Origin: Calonectria ilicicola
Lineage: Eukaryota; Ascomycota; Sordariomycetes; Hypocreales; Nectriaceae
NCBI GenBank assembly: GCA_020809705.1
Contig: CP085831.1
Coordinates: forward strand, 3,534,001 to 3,598,000
Length of the DNA stretch: 64,000 bases
Direction of reading: 5' to 3'
The translations under genes and the position numbers were made by a program. Positions 10,328 to 20,653 of this stretch are shown in pieces (position 1 is the first letter of the stretch; each line of letters opens with the position of its first letter). The notes beneath the pieces were generated by a model. It was given only the letters and a program-made list of their open reading frames with translations, was not told the DNA's origin and did no database searches.

Positions 10328-13300
10328 TCACTTCCTTGCTTGTAGTAGCTTTACTATCTCCTCGTGTCCACGCCCAATTGCTAGAGACAGTGGGGTCTCG
10401 CCTTTCTTATCTTTAATATTAGCATCAACAGTCTCATCCTCTAAAATTAACTTCACAATAGTCTTATGGCCTTTTGTAGCTGCCCATGAAAGAGCTGTCC
10501 GGCCAGAATCATCTCTAGAGTCAGGATCAACAGCCTTAGTCTCTAAGAGTAACTTCACAACAGCCTCATGACCACATATAGCTGCCCATGAGAGAGCTGT
10601 CCGGCCAGAATCATCTCTAGAGTCAGGATCAACAGCCTTAGTCTCTAAAAGTAACTTCACAACAGCCTTATAGTTGTAGAAAGCTGCATATGAGAGAGCT
10701 GTCCGGCCAGAATCATCTCTAGAGTCAGGGTCAACATCTTTAGTCTCTAAAAGGAATTTTACAAGAACCTCATAACCGTGTATAGCTGCCCATAAGAGAG
10801 CTATCCGGCCAGAATCATCTCTGGAGTCAAGGTCAACAGCCTTAGTCTCTAAAAGTAACTTCACAATAGCCCCACGACCGTGTGTAGCTGCCCGGCTAGC
10901 ATATGTATAGTTGGGGTCAACACCCTTATCGTGTGCCAGAAACTCGTCAAGAGCCTGACCACCTTGTCTAGCTACTAATGAAAACAGTGCCTGGCCACTT
11001 TCATCTTCAAGACAGTGGAACATCTCCCCGTCGTTTATTAACAGCCTTGCAATCTTCTCATTGTAATATGTAACTGCTAATGATAATGTTGTCTGGTTCC
11101 GCTCACCCTCCAAGCTTATTCTTTTAAATTTAGTGGCCAATAGAAGCTTTACAACTCCCTCGTGCTTAAATCTGGCGGCTAGCGAGAAAGCTGTGTCTCG
11201 CTTTCGGTCTTTACAAACAATATCAACGTTTTCATTTGCCAATAGTAATGTGATTATTTTCTCGTGGCCGTATCTAGCCGCTGATGACAATGCTGTTCTT
11301 CCGAAATTGTTTTGAAAATTAACTTCAACCTCTTGACTTGCGAGGAGAAGTTTTGCAACATCATCGTAACCTTTTTCAGCCGCCAATATTATTGGGCTGC
11401 GACCAGATTCATCTCTGACATTAACATCGATCCCTGGTACATCCAGTAATAATGCTGCAACGGTTGCGTGGCCCTTTGAGGTGGCAGCAATCAGACAGTC
11501 GCTCGTTACTGGCGCGTTGGTTTTTGAACTGATCTTGAGAGCTACTTTAAGAAGTTCGATAGAATTGTTTTCAGCAAGTACATACATCAAGCAAGTACTG
11601 AGCGGTCGGCGTCTAGTGTCATAAGTTGCAAGCAGATTGCCGCCTTCAAGCCAAAACTTGATGTCGAAAGCCCGTAGAAAAGCATTCTGTGGTATCGCTG
11701 AGCAGGCGTTCTCTGCATGATAAAGAATATTAGACGTCGCATATTCAAGAAATGGGAAGCTTTCCACTACCTCTCTCCTCAACTCTCTCCCATTTTGAGA
11801 AGATGCAGCAGGGAGGCCCGCACGGGACCGATCAGATACAAATTCCTTCACATCGAGTTTGATATACTGATCACAACAAACTTTTAACCGATCATGACTG
11901 AAAGTCGCAAAATTAGATCCATATTCAGGCCATAGATCGTATATCCCGTTTTCCTTGATGAGATAGTCCCGGACTGATTCATGAATAAACTGTACAGTCC
12001 TGTTCCTTTTGGATTTGGTAAGCTCAGCAAGTCCTTTGGAGGCGCTTAGTAGAAAGCGTTCCATAATGTCGGAAGTAATGATTTCTGGATCCCATTTAAC
12101 GCTAGTCTCAGTCGGATCCAGGCCTGATACAAGGGCAAAGTAGAATTCCTCGGGTCTCAAAGGTTGTTTCGCATAAAGAATCCATTGTATACAAAGCAAG
12201 AGATCATCCATATTGTTGGTATCCCTTGTTAGTATTTGTTTGAACAACAGGCCTAGCTCTGTGGGCACTTCTTGAAGTCGCTGCTTAACGGCAAAGAGTC
12301 GGCCACGTTCGTATTCTTTATTAAGGATACTGATGACAAGAATAACCCACATAAAGACTCCGGCTGACTTATCGAGAATCTTTAGCCGAATATCCTCGGC
12401 CCCTTTTCCCTTTCCAGCCTTCAGTTTGCCTCGAATGTATTTTTCCAAGTCTTCAGTATGGCCAGATTGATCTTCTAGTGTAAGGGTTTTCCCGTTGTGA
12501 ATTCGTATGTACGGATAATGCCGACTCGAAAAACAGATATAAAATTGGGTCGAGGTTTGAGATGCAATTTCCCCAAGCTTCTCAAAGTGCTCAATCATGG
12601 ATCGAACTTCCTCTTCGTCGCACTCATCGAGCGCATCAATATAACATACCACGCGGCGATGCTTTATCCTTTGAATGACACTCCCGAATAAAGCCTGCAG
12701 AACCTCGACGTTCCAGACAATGTCATTCTGTTGGTCCTTCAGGATGAAATCGAACTCGTCAAATGCATGTTGGAGATCTGGGAAGCTCTGGATCAGTTGG
12801 TGTAGGAGGGATCGATACATTCCTGTTGTCGATTTCTCCAATTTCACACCTCGAGCGTTGAAAAAGAAGGAAATCACAGTGGTATCCGGTTTTGATTTTG
12901 CTTCTTTTTGTGCATGTGTAAAGCAAAACTTCATCAATGTTGATTTTCCGGCTCCTGGCTTGCCACTAATCCATAAAAACCCGTGATGATCGTGGAAATT
13001 CGTAGGATTCAACCAGTCAATGTAATGAGAATCTTTAAGCAACCACTCGCAGGTTTTCCCGTGGGCCGCTTTGATGGTCGCATGGCGTGTTTCCCTTTGC
13101 TCGAAATCCAACGATTCCAGTAAATGATTTTGGCGCTCTTCCAATGCCGATTCCTCAGAAATAGGGACCCGTGCGCCTTGGTGTCCCTTTGTAGGCAGCA
13201 GCGGTAAAAGCTCTTTGGCATACGCCGCAGCGACTGCAGCTGCGTGATCTTGCCATTGTTTGTTTTTATGTGAGTCTGAATAATCGCATACCCCACGGAT

Positions 13301-14188
13301 CACGAGGCATGTAAAATTATCCATCAGCCCCGCTGCCTCCATCTCGAAACATGCAACTCCAAGAGTATTGGCATATGTATCCCTTAAAGCTGCATCTTTG
13401 ATGACTAGGTTACCGGAACCAATTTTTCCATAGTGGACTTTCGGATTAGCACTGGCTCGTAAGGCACGGACTTCCAGCTCTGATGTATCGCACTTCTCGC
13501 ATGTATCGATATAGGCTGGGTGGCTGTAAGAACTGCGGAATAACATATCTTGAGCTGTTGGACGTGCATAATTGGACATGCCTGGGTGGCGCTGTATCAT
13601 GTTGGAAACAATATCGGGTATTTGGGTTGGAGTTCTGCAATGCAACGCTCGCAGTTTAGATATAGCCGTCATAATAACGGGCCGGGGGCGAATTTGAAGG
13701 CCTGTGCAATGGAATTGATCATTGGGCAAGGCTTTTCCAAAATCGTATTGGATAACCTGCTCACCCACTACAACATCCCCCAGTCGTATATCGGTGGACT
13801 TGGTAGGAGCTCCACCACCGATCCCCACCATCAAAAGTATATCAAGGGAGTGGAAACTGCGCGTCATATCCTTAGCAATTACTACGGCATTATTCGTGCC
13901 ATAGTGGCCGCACGGAAGACAGGCGATGACGATGTTATGAGCGCCAATGTTTCCCAAAGTGTAGCTATTGATATCAAGTGGGGTATCAGGCAAAGTGTCG
14001 TGAACATGGTCAAGCATGGCCTCTGCGGCGGCTCGTTCAGTCGGAAGAGCACAAATCCACCCGATATTATAGTCACCATGTGTCAGGGCACTCTTCGTGC
14101 GATCAGCGCTCGTTCGTGTTCGTTTGTTTCGGTCGGGAAGCGGTTCATCGTCGGATCGGGCTCTCTTCGCTATGGTTGAGGATGCCAT
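10328..14188 (-). CDS. NLR-like STAND protein: PNP/UDP-phosphorylase - NACHT - ankyrin repeats
   Basis: One uninterrupted 1286-aa frame. The N-terminus (about 1-35) is basic and NLS-like. Residues ~40-325 match the nucleoside-phosphorylase-like effector domain of fungal NLRs (YNIGWICALPTE, MVGIGGGAP, RLGDVVVG, FEMEAAG, IRGVCDYSDSHK). The NACHT module follows, with a P-loop GKPGAGKST at about 409-417 and a Walker B region CYIDALDECDEEE near 510. From about 850 to the end run some 12 ankyrin repeats. The last four or five have an exact 34-aa (102-nt) period and are nearly identical, as in DSRDDSGRTALSWAA. Such proteins are thought to act in fungal non-self recognition or programmed cell death; this is family knowledge, not shown here. 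The frame has no stops or frameshifts. Confidence 0.9.
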   Translation of the reverse strand: MASSTIAKRARSDDEPLPDRNKRTRTSADRTKSALTHGDYNIGWICALPTERAAAEAMLDHVHDTLPDTPLDINSYTLGNIGAHNIVIACLPCGHYGTNNAVVIAKDMTRSFHSLDILLMVGIGGGAPTKSTDIRLGDVVVGEQVIQYDFGKALPNDQFHCTGLQIRPRPVIMTAISKLRALHCRTPTQIPDIVSNMIQRHPGMSNYARPTAQDMLFRSSYSHPAYIDTCEKCDTSELEVRALRASANPKVHYGKIGSGNLVIKDAALRDTYANTLGVACFEMEAAGLMDNFTCLVIRGVCDYSDSHKNKQWQDHAAAVAAAYAKELLPLLPTKGHQGARVPISEESALEERQNHLLESLDFEQRETRHATIKAAHGKTCEWLLKDSHYIDWLNPTNFHDHHGFLWISGKPGAGKSTLMKFCFTHAQKEAKSKPDTTVISFFFNARGVKLEKSTTGMYRSLLHQLIQSFPDLQHAFDEFDFILKDQQNDIVWNVEVLQALFGSVIQRIKHRRVVCYIDALDECDEEEVRSMIEHFEKLGEIASQTSTQFYICFSSRHYPYIRIHNGKTLTLEDQSGHTEDLEKYIRGKLKAGKGKGAEDIRLKILDKSAGVFMWVILVISILNKEYERGRLFAVKQRLQEVPTELGLLFKQILTRDTNNMDDLLLCIQWILYAKQPLRPEEFYFALVSGLDPTETSVKWDPEIITSDIMERFLLSASKGLAELTKSKRNRTVQFIHESVRDYLIKENGIYDLWPEYGSNFATFSHDRLKVCCDQYIKLDVKEFVSDRSRAGLPAASSQNGRELRREVVESFPFLEYATSNILYHAENACSAIPQNAFLRAFDIKFWLEGGNLLATYDTRRRPLSTCLMYVLAENNSIELLKVALKISSKTNAPVTSDCLIAATSKGHATVAALLLDVPGIDVNVRDESGRSPIILAAEKGYDDVAKLLLASQEVEVNFQNNFGRTALSSAARYGHEKIITLLLANENVDIVCKDRKRDTAFSLAARFKHEGVVKLLLATKFKRISLEGERNQTTLSLAVTYYNEKIARLLINDGEMFHCLEDESGQALFSLVARQGGQALDEFLAHDKGVDPNYTYASRAATHGRGAIVKLLLETKAVDLDSRDDSGRIALLWAAIHGYEVLVKFLLETKDVDPDSRDDSGRTALSYAAFYNYKAVVKLLLETKAVDPDSRDDSGRTALSWAAICGHEAVVKLLLETKAVDPDSRDDSGRTALSWAATKGHKTIVKLILEDETVDANIKDKKGETPLSLAIGRGHEEIVKLLQARK
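10440..10880 (-). repeat. Tandem 102-bp coding repeats (ankyrin units)
   Basis: The shared string AGAGCTGTCCGGCCAGAATC (last copy AGAGCTATCC) recurs at 10491, 10593, 10695 and 10797, exactly 102 nt apart. Units differ by only a few bases. They encode the C-terminal 34-aa ankyrin repeats of the NLR-like protein. Such recent, homogenised repeats can change in number by unequal exchange. Confidence 0.9.
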
Positions 14189-14737
14189 CTTGAGACCTTT
14201 GAGATGCTGATGGCACTTGGGATATTGGCTGCAGGAATTACGGTGTCGCTCCTGGTATCTGACCAGATAAATTTAATGAAGATGCTCAGTCAGGATTTTG
14301 CAAACAGTGAGAATGGGGAGAATGCCTTGTGAATCGCCAATGAGGCTGGAGGACTCTCGGCGACCTGTATTTTGCGGCTGAGCCACGCCGCATGCTGACA
14401 CATGCAGGCTGCCAGATCATCATTGGACAGTATTCTCAATAACTTTCCTCAGCTGATTTCCGATCATTACACTCATTGCCTTGCTGAGGCGTATTTTAAA
14501 AGCCCTCATAGCATGCACAAGCAGCCGACAGCCCTCGGAAGCCAGTTGCCATGGGCGGAGTGGGGAGCTATTAGTTATAACGACAAAAGTCAATCCATGT
14601 GGTCGCGAATGTGCACGGACCATCAAATGTCACTGAGCACTCGCGTTGAGTCCCAAGGTTGGCGCGTAAAATCACCCCCTAACCAACCGACAGCTAGCTG
14701 AAACTATCCATAATTCTATTGCGTTGGTTAGAACAAC
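14189..14737. other. Intergenic spacer
   Basis: 549 bp carry the promoter of the NLR-like gene and the 3' end of the NmrA-like gene. No gene or repeat is seen. Short open frames near 14402-14701 have no recognisable features. Confidence 0.5.
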
Positions 14738-15731
14738 TTAAATAATCTGAGCCGTTTCAGACTCGTGCAAAAGCTGTTCAATGGTTCTAAATTTAACGTC
14801 TTTGAAATATTTCTCGCGTTGTGCGTCCGCCTCCTGGCGCGGCACAGCACACGCGCCCAGCACGGACCACTCATCGATGGTGGCTGTAAATTGCTTGTCC
14901 AAGTCTTCCGTTTGAGCAACATCTGCTTCGATATCGTCCTTGCTTTGATACGTACGCTGTCCAATCTGTAAGTATCCTTCGTGCGATTAGACAAGATATA
15001 TTCTGCCTTACCTCGAGCTTTTGTCCAATGTACTTCTCAACCTTTTCGATTGCCTGGTTCCAGGTGCCAAACTCGCCAAAAACAAACGTATAAGTTGGCC
15101 ACTCTTGGTGAGGGATCAACTGGACTATGGCTTTGGCCATGTCTCGAGCAGACGTCCATGATATGAGCTCGTCCCCAGTTCCAATCACACGGACCGTTTT
15201 CCGATCAAGGCTGATAGGCCATCCCTCGGGAAAGGGACGGATATAGCTCTTGGAACCATCGGCATCCTGCACAAAATAATCGGCCAACCAGCCTGGGCTG
15301 ACCAATGTCCACTTTACATTTGATTGTTGCGTCAGGATTTCGCGAAAGGGTTGGTTGGAGGTATAGCTGGGGCGAGGATATTGTGGGAAATCTCGAAGGT
15401 TGCCAAGATACTCGCTTGGAATCATGGCTTTGCAGGTCTTGGATAAGCGACAAGCATCGAGCATGGAAACGTGGGCCGAAGTGTATGGGCCTGGTTCATC
15501 ATGCGTCACGGTTGAGATGACAGCAACCGCGTTGGAGCTATCAAGTACAGGCAGAATAGAATCCTTGGAGTACTCCTTCAACACGTGGAATGTGACACCA
15601 GGCTTATGGAAGAACTCGCGGTCAGTTCGGGAAATTATGGCAACAGCATAGCTACCCTCACGCAAGAACTCCTCAGTGAGATATTGTGCGACATTGCCAG
15701 AGCCGGCAATGACAACTGACTGTTGGGCCAT
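14738..15731 (-). CDS. NmrA-like / isoflavone-reductase-like NAD(P)-binding protein
   Basis: Two exons: 15731-15012 and 14965-14738, with a 46-nt GT-AG intron. They give 315 aa. The N-terminal VVIAGSGNVAQYL is a Rossmann nucleotide-binding motif. It is followed by ISRTDREFF, SNAVAVISTV and a PSEYLGN segment typical of atypical short-chain dehydrogenases of the NmrA/PCBER group. The family includes both NAD(P)-dependent reductases and redox-sensing regulators without catalysis, and the sequence does not decide between them. An in-frame ATG at 15758 would add nine residues; the downstream ATG is preferred because it puts the Rossmann strand at the N-terminus. It is divergent from the homeobox gene. 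Confidence 0.85.
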
Positions 15732-16713
15732 TGTTCTGAATGAAGCCAAGGATAGCAAATCTTAGATCAGAAACAAAAACCGCGGGCGACATTAGTTGGA
15801 GCTGGTTTAATGGACCCATACATGGGTATCGAAAGTCAAATTTATGAAAGCGGATAAGAAGGGCAGAATGCACAAACCCACATTTACAAATGATCATCAA
15901 ACGCGTATTATCCACTATCGCCAAGATCCTTCCCCATCCACTTCACCAAAACCAGACGAGCCATAATATTTCATCAGGGAATGTCAGCTCGCTTTACATG
16001 TTAGATTTTAGAGGCCAAGTAGCAAGGATTCTGTTATAATTCGAGCCTGCTTGAATTTAATCAATTGCTCTGTGAAATAAAATGATACAACATAAATTTG
16101 CATACTCAGTTGTGGTGTTGGTTGACAAATGAAATGCATCGGATTCACTGTGGGAACATATATCAACGCCCTTGACATTTAAAAAATCCAATAAAGTGCT
16201 AGTAGGTAATTTTTTATTACCAAACCAACGCCCAAAAAGCTGTTTGGGTATTATTCCGGCTATGTTATTGAGGAACGTTCAAGAATTGCTTCCGTGATGT
16301 AGATACCCTATATCAAGCAACCAAAGCGGGTCAGAAATATTAGTCAGATTGTTTCCCCATTATATTTTACGATTAACCAATGAGAGAGACCTCGCTTGGC
16401 CTTAGTCAAAGCCCGGCCCACAACTTTTGACACGAAGGGTGTGACCAATCAGCATCTTCACATCCCTTCGCCGGACTTATCCGGACGGACCATGACCAAG
16501 AGCCAGTCTTGCGCTGTCTCTTCTCTGTCCTTTGCATTTTGGATTTACCAAGACCTTGGAAGTAACTGACTGCACTTGCTTTGGACTTTTTGATGTACAG
16601 GTTGATATTAGGCGTGCCTTGCGAAACCAATCATCTGGCATCCTGGTTCCCACCCTCGTCACAATCAAGAACAATCCTCAGTCTCGGCTTCTAAAAGAAC
16701 GACAGCCGAAGCC
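15732..16713. other. Divergent intergenic region
   Basis: 982 bp lie between the NmrA-like and homeobox start codons. They serve as upstream region for both. No further gene is recognised; short frames at 16406-16700 look random. Confidence 0.5.
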
Positions 16714-19576
16714 ATGCACGAACTGGAGGATTTATTCCTTTGGGAAAGCCATGAAGACTACTCACCGGTCTTAGTTGTAGACGGAGAGGAGGGGCTAAAC
16801 ACTCCCTCATCTGCATCTCTGCCGCTGATGTCCGCTGGCGAGTCTGCCGATTTGAACATTGACTTGTTACTGGACAATGTTAAGGACGGTGAATTCAGTT
16901 TCTTCGATCTTCCGGATCACAACACGGAATTCCATTTTGGCCTGGACTTTGAGGATGCAACGTCAGAAACACCTTCACAGCTACCCGCCGTGGATTGCAT
17001 ATCCCAGAATGTTACCATCGCGGCACCGGATCCAAGCGACGACAGCTCCGCCGCCAAGTCGCGCGCCCGATTCTCTCGAGAATCTGTCCAGATTCTCAAG
17101 AGGTGGCTACTGTCACACAATCAACATCCCTACCCCGACGAAGAAGAAAAGGCCATGCTCCAGCGTCAGACTGGTCTCAATAAAACCCAGATCTCCAACT
17201 GGCTTGCCAACGCTCGCCGTAGAGGCAAAGTCCAGCGCCCAAGACCCATGCTGTCTCATGCCGGTAGGGCTTGGACCGAACCCATCGACGTTCCTCGCCG
17301 GCCTCCAACGCCAGCTTTCGAAAGCAGGATGCGAAATATGAATCCCCTCCAACGCTGGGTCGACTCACCCCCCGAGAATGAACCTGCATCTGCCAGTGCA
17401 ATTGCCACAGCCATCGCTTCAGGAGAGGGAAGCATGTCTGATCCAAACAGTTTTGCCTTTGCTGATGAGGTTTCCAGTCGCTCCCTATGTAACGGTTCAT
17501 CCGCGAGCAGCGTTGGAACAAATAGTGGTGGATCCTTTGCTTCAGCTTACTCTCATAATTCGGATGGCTCGTGGGGATCTTTCGGCTCTACGGCTCGGAT
17601 AAACGGTCGTCGCCGTCGTCGAATAAGGGGCACGCACAGACGACACGAGAAGACGTCGCTTATTACGCCCTTGAAGCCATATCAGTGCACTTTTTGCACA
17701 GAAACATTCAAAACTAAACACGTCTGGCAACGCCATGAAAAGTCCCTCCACCTATCCTTGGAGAAGTGGATATGTGCGCATCAAGGGCCCCGAGCCGTTG
17801 ACCCCAAAACGAACCAGATCTGCTGCGTATTTTGCGCCAAAGTCGACCCGGATGATGCCCACTTGGAAAGCCACAACTACCTTACATGCAATATGAGGCC
17901 GCTTGAGGAGAAGACATTTTATCGCAAAGATCACTTGAATCAACATCTGAGACTCGTTCATGATGTCAAATTCCTCGACTGGTGTATGGACACTTGGAAA
18001 ATCACGACCTCCGAGATTCGATCTCGCTGTGGGTTTTGTGAAATAGTGATGTACAGCTGGCCCGCCCGTATCGAACACCTCGCGGATCATTTTAAGAGTG
18101 GTAAGACCATGGCTGATTGGAAAGGCGACTGGGGCTTTGAGCCGCACATTCTGGATATGCTCAAGAATTCCATTCCACCATGTAGGCATCTACTACAATC
18201 CTACTGTATTCACTATTCATAATGTGCATTTGCTGATCATGGTGTTTAGATCTGGTCGATATGGAACGAAGTTCAACATCTCCACATATTGCTGGCCACC
18301 CTCCATTTGAGTCTCCGCGTACTGCTTACGAACTCATTGCTTCTGAGCTCAACTACTTTATTGAGAACTACCAGGAAGAGAATGGAACTTTGCCAAGTAA
18401 TCCGGAGATGGAGCTCGAAGCGTGTCGCATCATTTTAGCCTCAGAAGTACTGTCGCGAGAAGGCATCTCCACAGAGTGTTCCTGGTTGCGAGATTTGTTT
18501 ATGGCGTCTGAGGAAGTTGCAAAGCAGGCCAAGTTTGCACCTCTTCGACAGGGTACCGAAAACAGGCATTGTATACTCAAGATTAACGGCAAGGAAAACT
18601 TGTTTGAGCAGTGTCCGCTAGAACTACAGTTGAGCAAGTTTGTGCACTCCAAGGCTCTACTTGGCCATGCAGTAACAGATAAGGAGCTACGAGAAGAATG
18701 CTGTTACATTATTGGCCGCATCGAAGATGCTTCGACCGCGCCATCTGACTTTATAGCAAACTGGGTTCTTCGGCTCGTAATGTCATCAAACTCATGGTTG
18801 GCTAAATTTCGTCAACGGACACATCTGCCTGAGAGCAAAGATCCTGTTGTCCTTGGTACTAATAAGCTAGGCGATAAGTATTCAGGCCTTACCATCTACG
18901 ACTACAGCAAGCTTGGGAAATCGCTTGGTGAATACATTGACACACAACGGGCCAAAGGAATTGAGCCATCGGACGAAGATTTAAAGCAAGAGGCTCGCGT
19001 AATAATCTACGGAGTTGATGAGGGTTGGATTCAAACTGCTGCGGACAACGTCAGTTGGCTGGTTGCTTTCAAGCAACGCCATAATCAAGGTCCTACCACG
19101 ACGAACAGGATGGCTTCTGACGGGCCGCAACCATCGGGTCATGCCTCGGATTTGTTTGCGCCAACACTTACTATCGGGGGCCTACCAAAAAATACCCGAA
19201 AATTTGAGGGCATGATGAAGAACACATTCTTCCTCTGTGATACGAATTGCTACCGTCGCCTAGCACAAGATCTGACTCGTTTCGTCACGTCTACCATGTC
19301 GCCCCGCAATCCAAACCGCCATGTTCCAACAGACGCAGAAATCCAGCATCAAGCTCGATGGATGATGTTTGACAAGTACGTGAAGCCCGTGGACTTGATG
19401 ACACCCGATTCTTTAAAATTGAATTCTAACATCTTTCTTTTCTTTTCAGTGATGATCCATGGAACCAGACAGCCGCGGATAATGAAGAATGGCTACAGCG
19501 CTTCAAGCGCGATGTGGGTATTTTGCCTCCAGGCCCAGGACTCGGGCTTAGTGGAGGCCAGCCGCAACTCACTTGA
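16714..19576 (+). CDS. Homeobox (TALE/KN) plus C2H2 zinc-finger transcription factor
   Basis: Three exons: 16714-18181, 18250-19375 and 19450-19576, with introns of 68 and 74 nt. They give 906 aa. The acidic N-terminus (1-110) looks like an activation region. Residues ~116-173 form a homeodomain with the TALE Pro-Tyr-Pro loop and recognition helix [15 protein letters not shown] Ser-rich linker ends in [11 protein letters not shown]2H2 finger follows at about 322-346 (YQCTFC...RHEKSLH), with further Cys/His clusters after it (CVFCAK, CGFCEI). The second exon carries three related segments ending in a W-L-x-x-F-K/R-Q-R pattern, also seen in fungal proteins of this type. Homeobox + C2H2 fusions are a fungal-specific regulator class. 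The target pathway is unknown. Confidence 0.88.
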
Positions 19577-19949
19577 GGGTACTGAGACTTGCATCAACCA
19601 AGCTACGCGCAACACTTGTAAACAAATTATAGTATTGAAATACTAGCAATCTGTGAAATATTCATTTTAGTACAGTCATATTACGAACTGACATATTGAG
19701 GACTGCCGCAAAGCCAAACTGCCTCAATTAGGACTGGGATGAAAAACTTTGTCCGGCGCTAATATTCTCCACCACAACCTTTGAGCAATGTCAAAATGGG
19801 CCTCAACGCAATAAATACTTTATTTTTAGTCTCACAGGTTAGATCCGGAATAAAAAAAAGAGATCTAAGTGAGGTAGCTTTTGGTGGCTGGAAAGCCTCC
19901 ATGAACGAGAAAATATGCCTTTATACCTGCGTTTCGAAGCCAAAAAGAA
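19577..19949. other. Intergenic spacer before tRNA
   Basis: 373 bp with the 3' end of the homeobox gene. Nothing else is seen except the pol III terminator next to the tRNA gene. Confidence 0.5.
19944..19949 (-). terminator. Pol III T-run terminator of tRNA-Arg
   Basis: On the minus strand the tRNA 3' end is followed within a base or two by TTTCTTTTT (the plus strand shows AAAAAGAAA just before 19951), a normal RNA polymerase III stop. Confidence 0.65.
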
Positions 19950-20021
19950 AGGTCACGGTGGGGGTCGAACCCACAATCTCCTGATTCGTAGTCAGACGCC
20001 TTGCCATTGGGCCACGCGACC
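19950..20021 (-). tRNA. tRNA-Arg (anticodon ACG)
   Basis: Minus-strand cloverleaf. The acceptor GGTCGCG pairs with CGTGACC (one G-U). The D-arm is GCCCAATGGCAAGGC. The anticodon stem TCTGA/TCAGG encloses loop CTACGAA, anticodon ACG. The T-arm GTGGG-TTCGACC-CCCAC is perfect. There is no intron and no encoded CCA. It reads Arg CGU and, via inosine, CGC/CGA. Confidence 0.95.
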
Positions 20022-20653
20022 GATGGAAATTTGTGCGTTGATGATCATTTTCAGCAGCCCGCTGGGAGGTGATCAAGCGGGCGAAATGGTGGGAAGAACG
20101 AGCAGCGTTGGAACTGGTGTCTAAGTGATGAAGGGTGACGATGAGGCGACTTGATCTACACTGAAGGATGGCGTTGGACATCTGTTGAATTTTCTCTCCT
20201 TTCTTGCGAAATAAGAAAAGCATTAGTCTGGACCTTTCTCCCTCTGGTGGTCGTCACGGTGGAGTTTTTGATGGAAATAGTTTTTTTATCGTTGAAAATT
20301 TAGGAATGAACGTTGCACATGCTGAGGATATTGCTTCTGAAATTATGATAAAAATGCCTCTGGAGAAATAATTCGTGACGATGATGCAGTTCAAGTGACT
20401 TGCCTTGTTGTAATTGGGTGCACTGATTATTCATGAACCTTCTCTTCCTCCTCCTCTTGGCATTTGAAACGTATCCATGCACCCACAAAGACCCCCATAA
20501 TGCCCCACCGAGCCAGTTTGACATAGGGCGTGCTTAGACATTCGCTTGTCATAGGGTGTGCTTGTGGTAGTGGACTTCGAGAGACAAAATCCGTTTTACT
20601 GCCCTTCTATCACCTAGCTCATCATTTCAACACTATCTAAAAGTTCACCCACC
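20022..20653. other. Upstream region of MFS gene
   Basis: 632 bp without a gene. A 14-bp imperfect direct repeat, CATAGGGYGTGCTT, occurs at 20522 and 20550, about 100-130 nt before the MFS start, and could be a regulator site. Confidence 0.45.

Noticed and set aside
10491..10806. Regular repeats considered as a CRISPR or satellite array
   Set aside because: The 102-nt period is an exact multiple of three, lies inside a long open frame and encodes ankyrin repeats.
13550..14179. 209-codon frame on the plus strand
   Set aside because: Antisense shadow of the PNP domain of the NLR-like gene.
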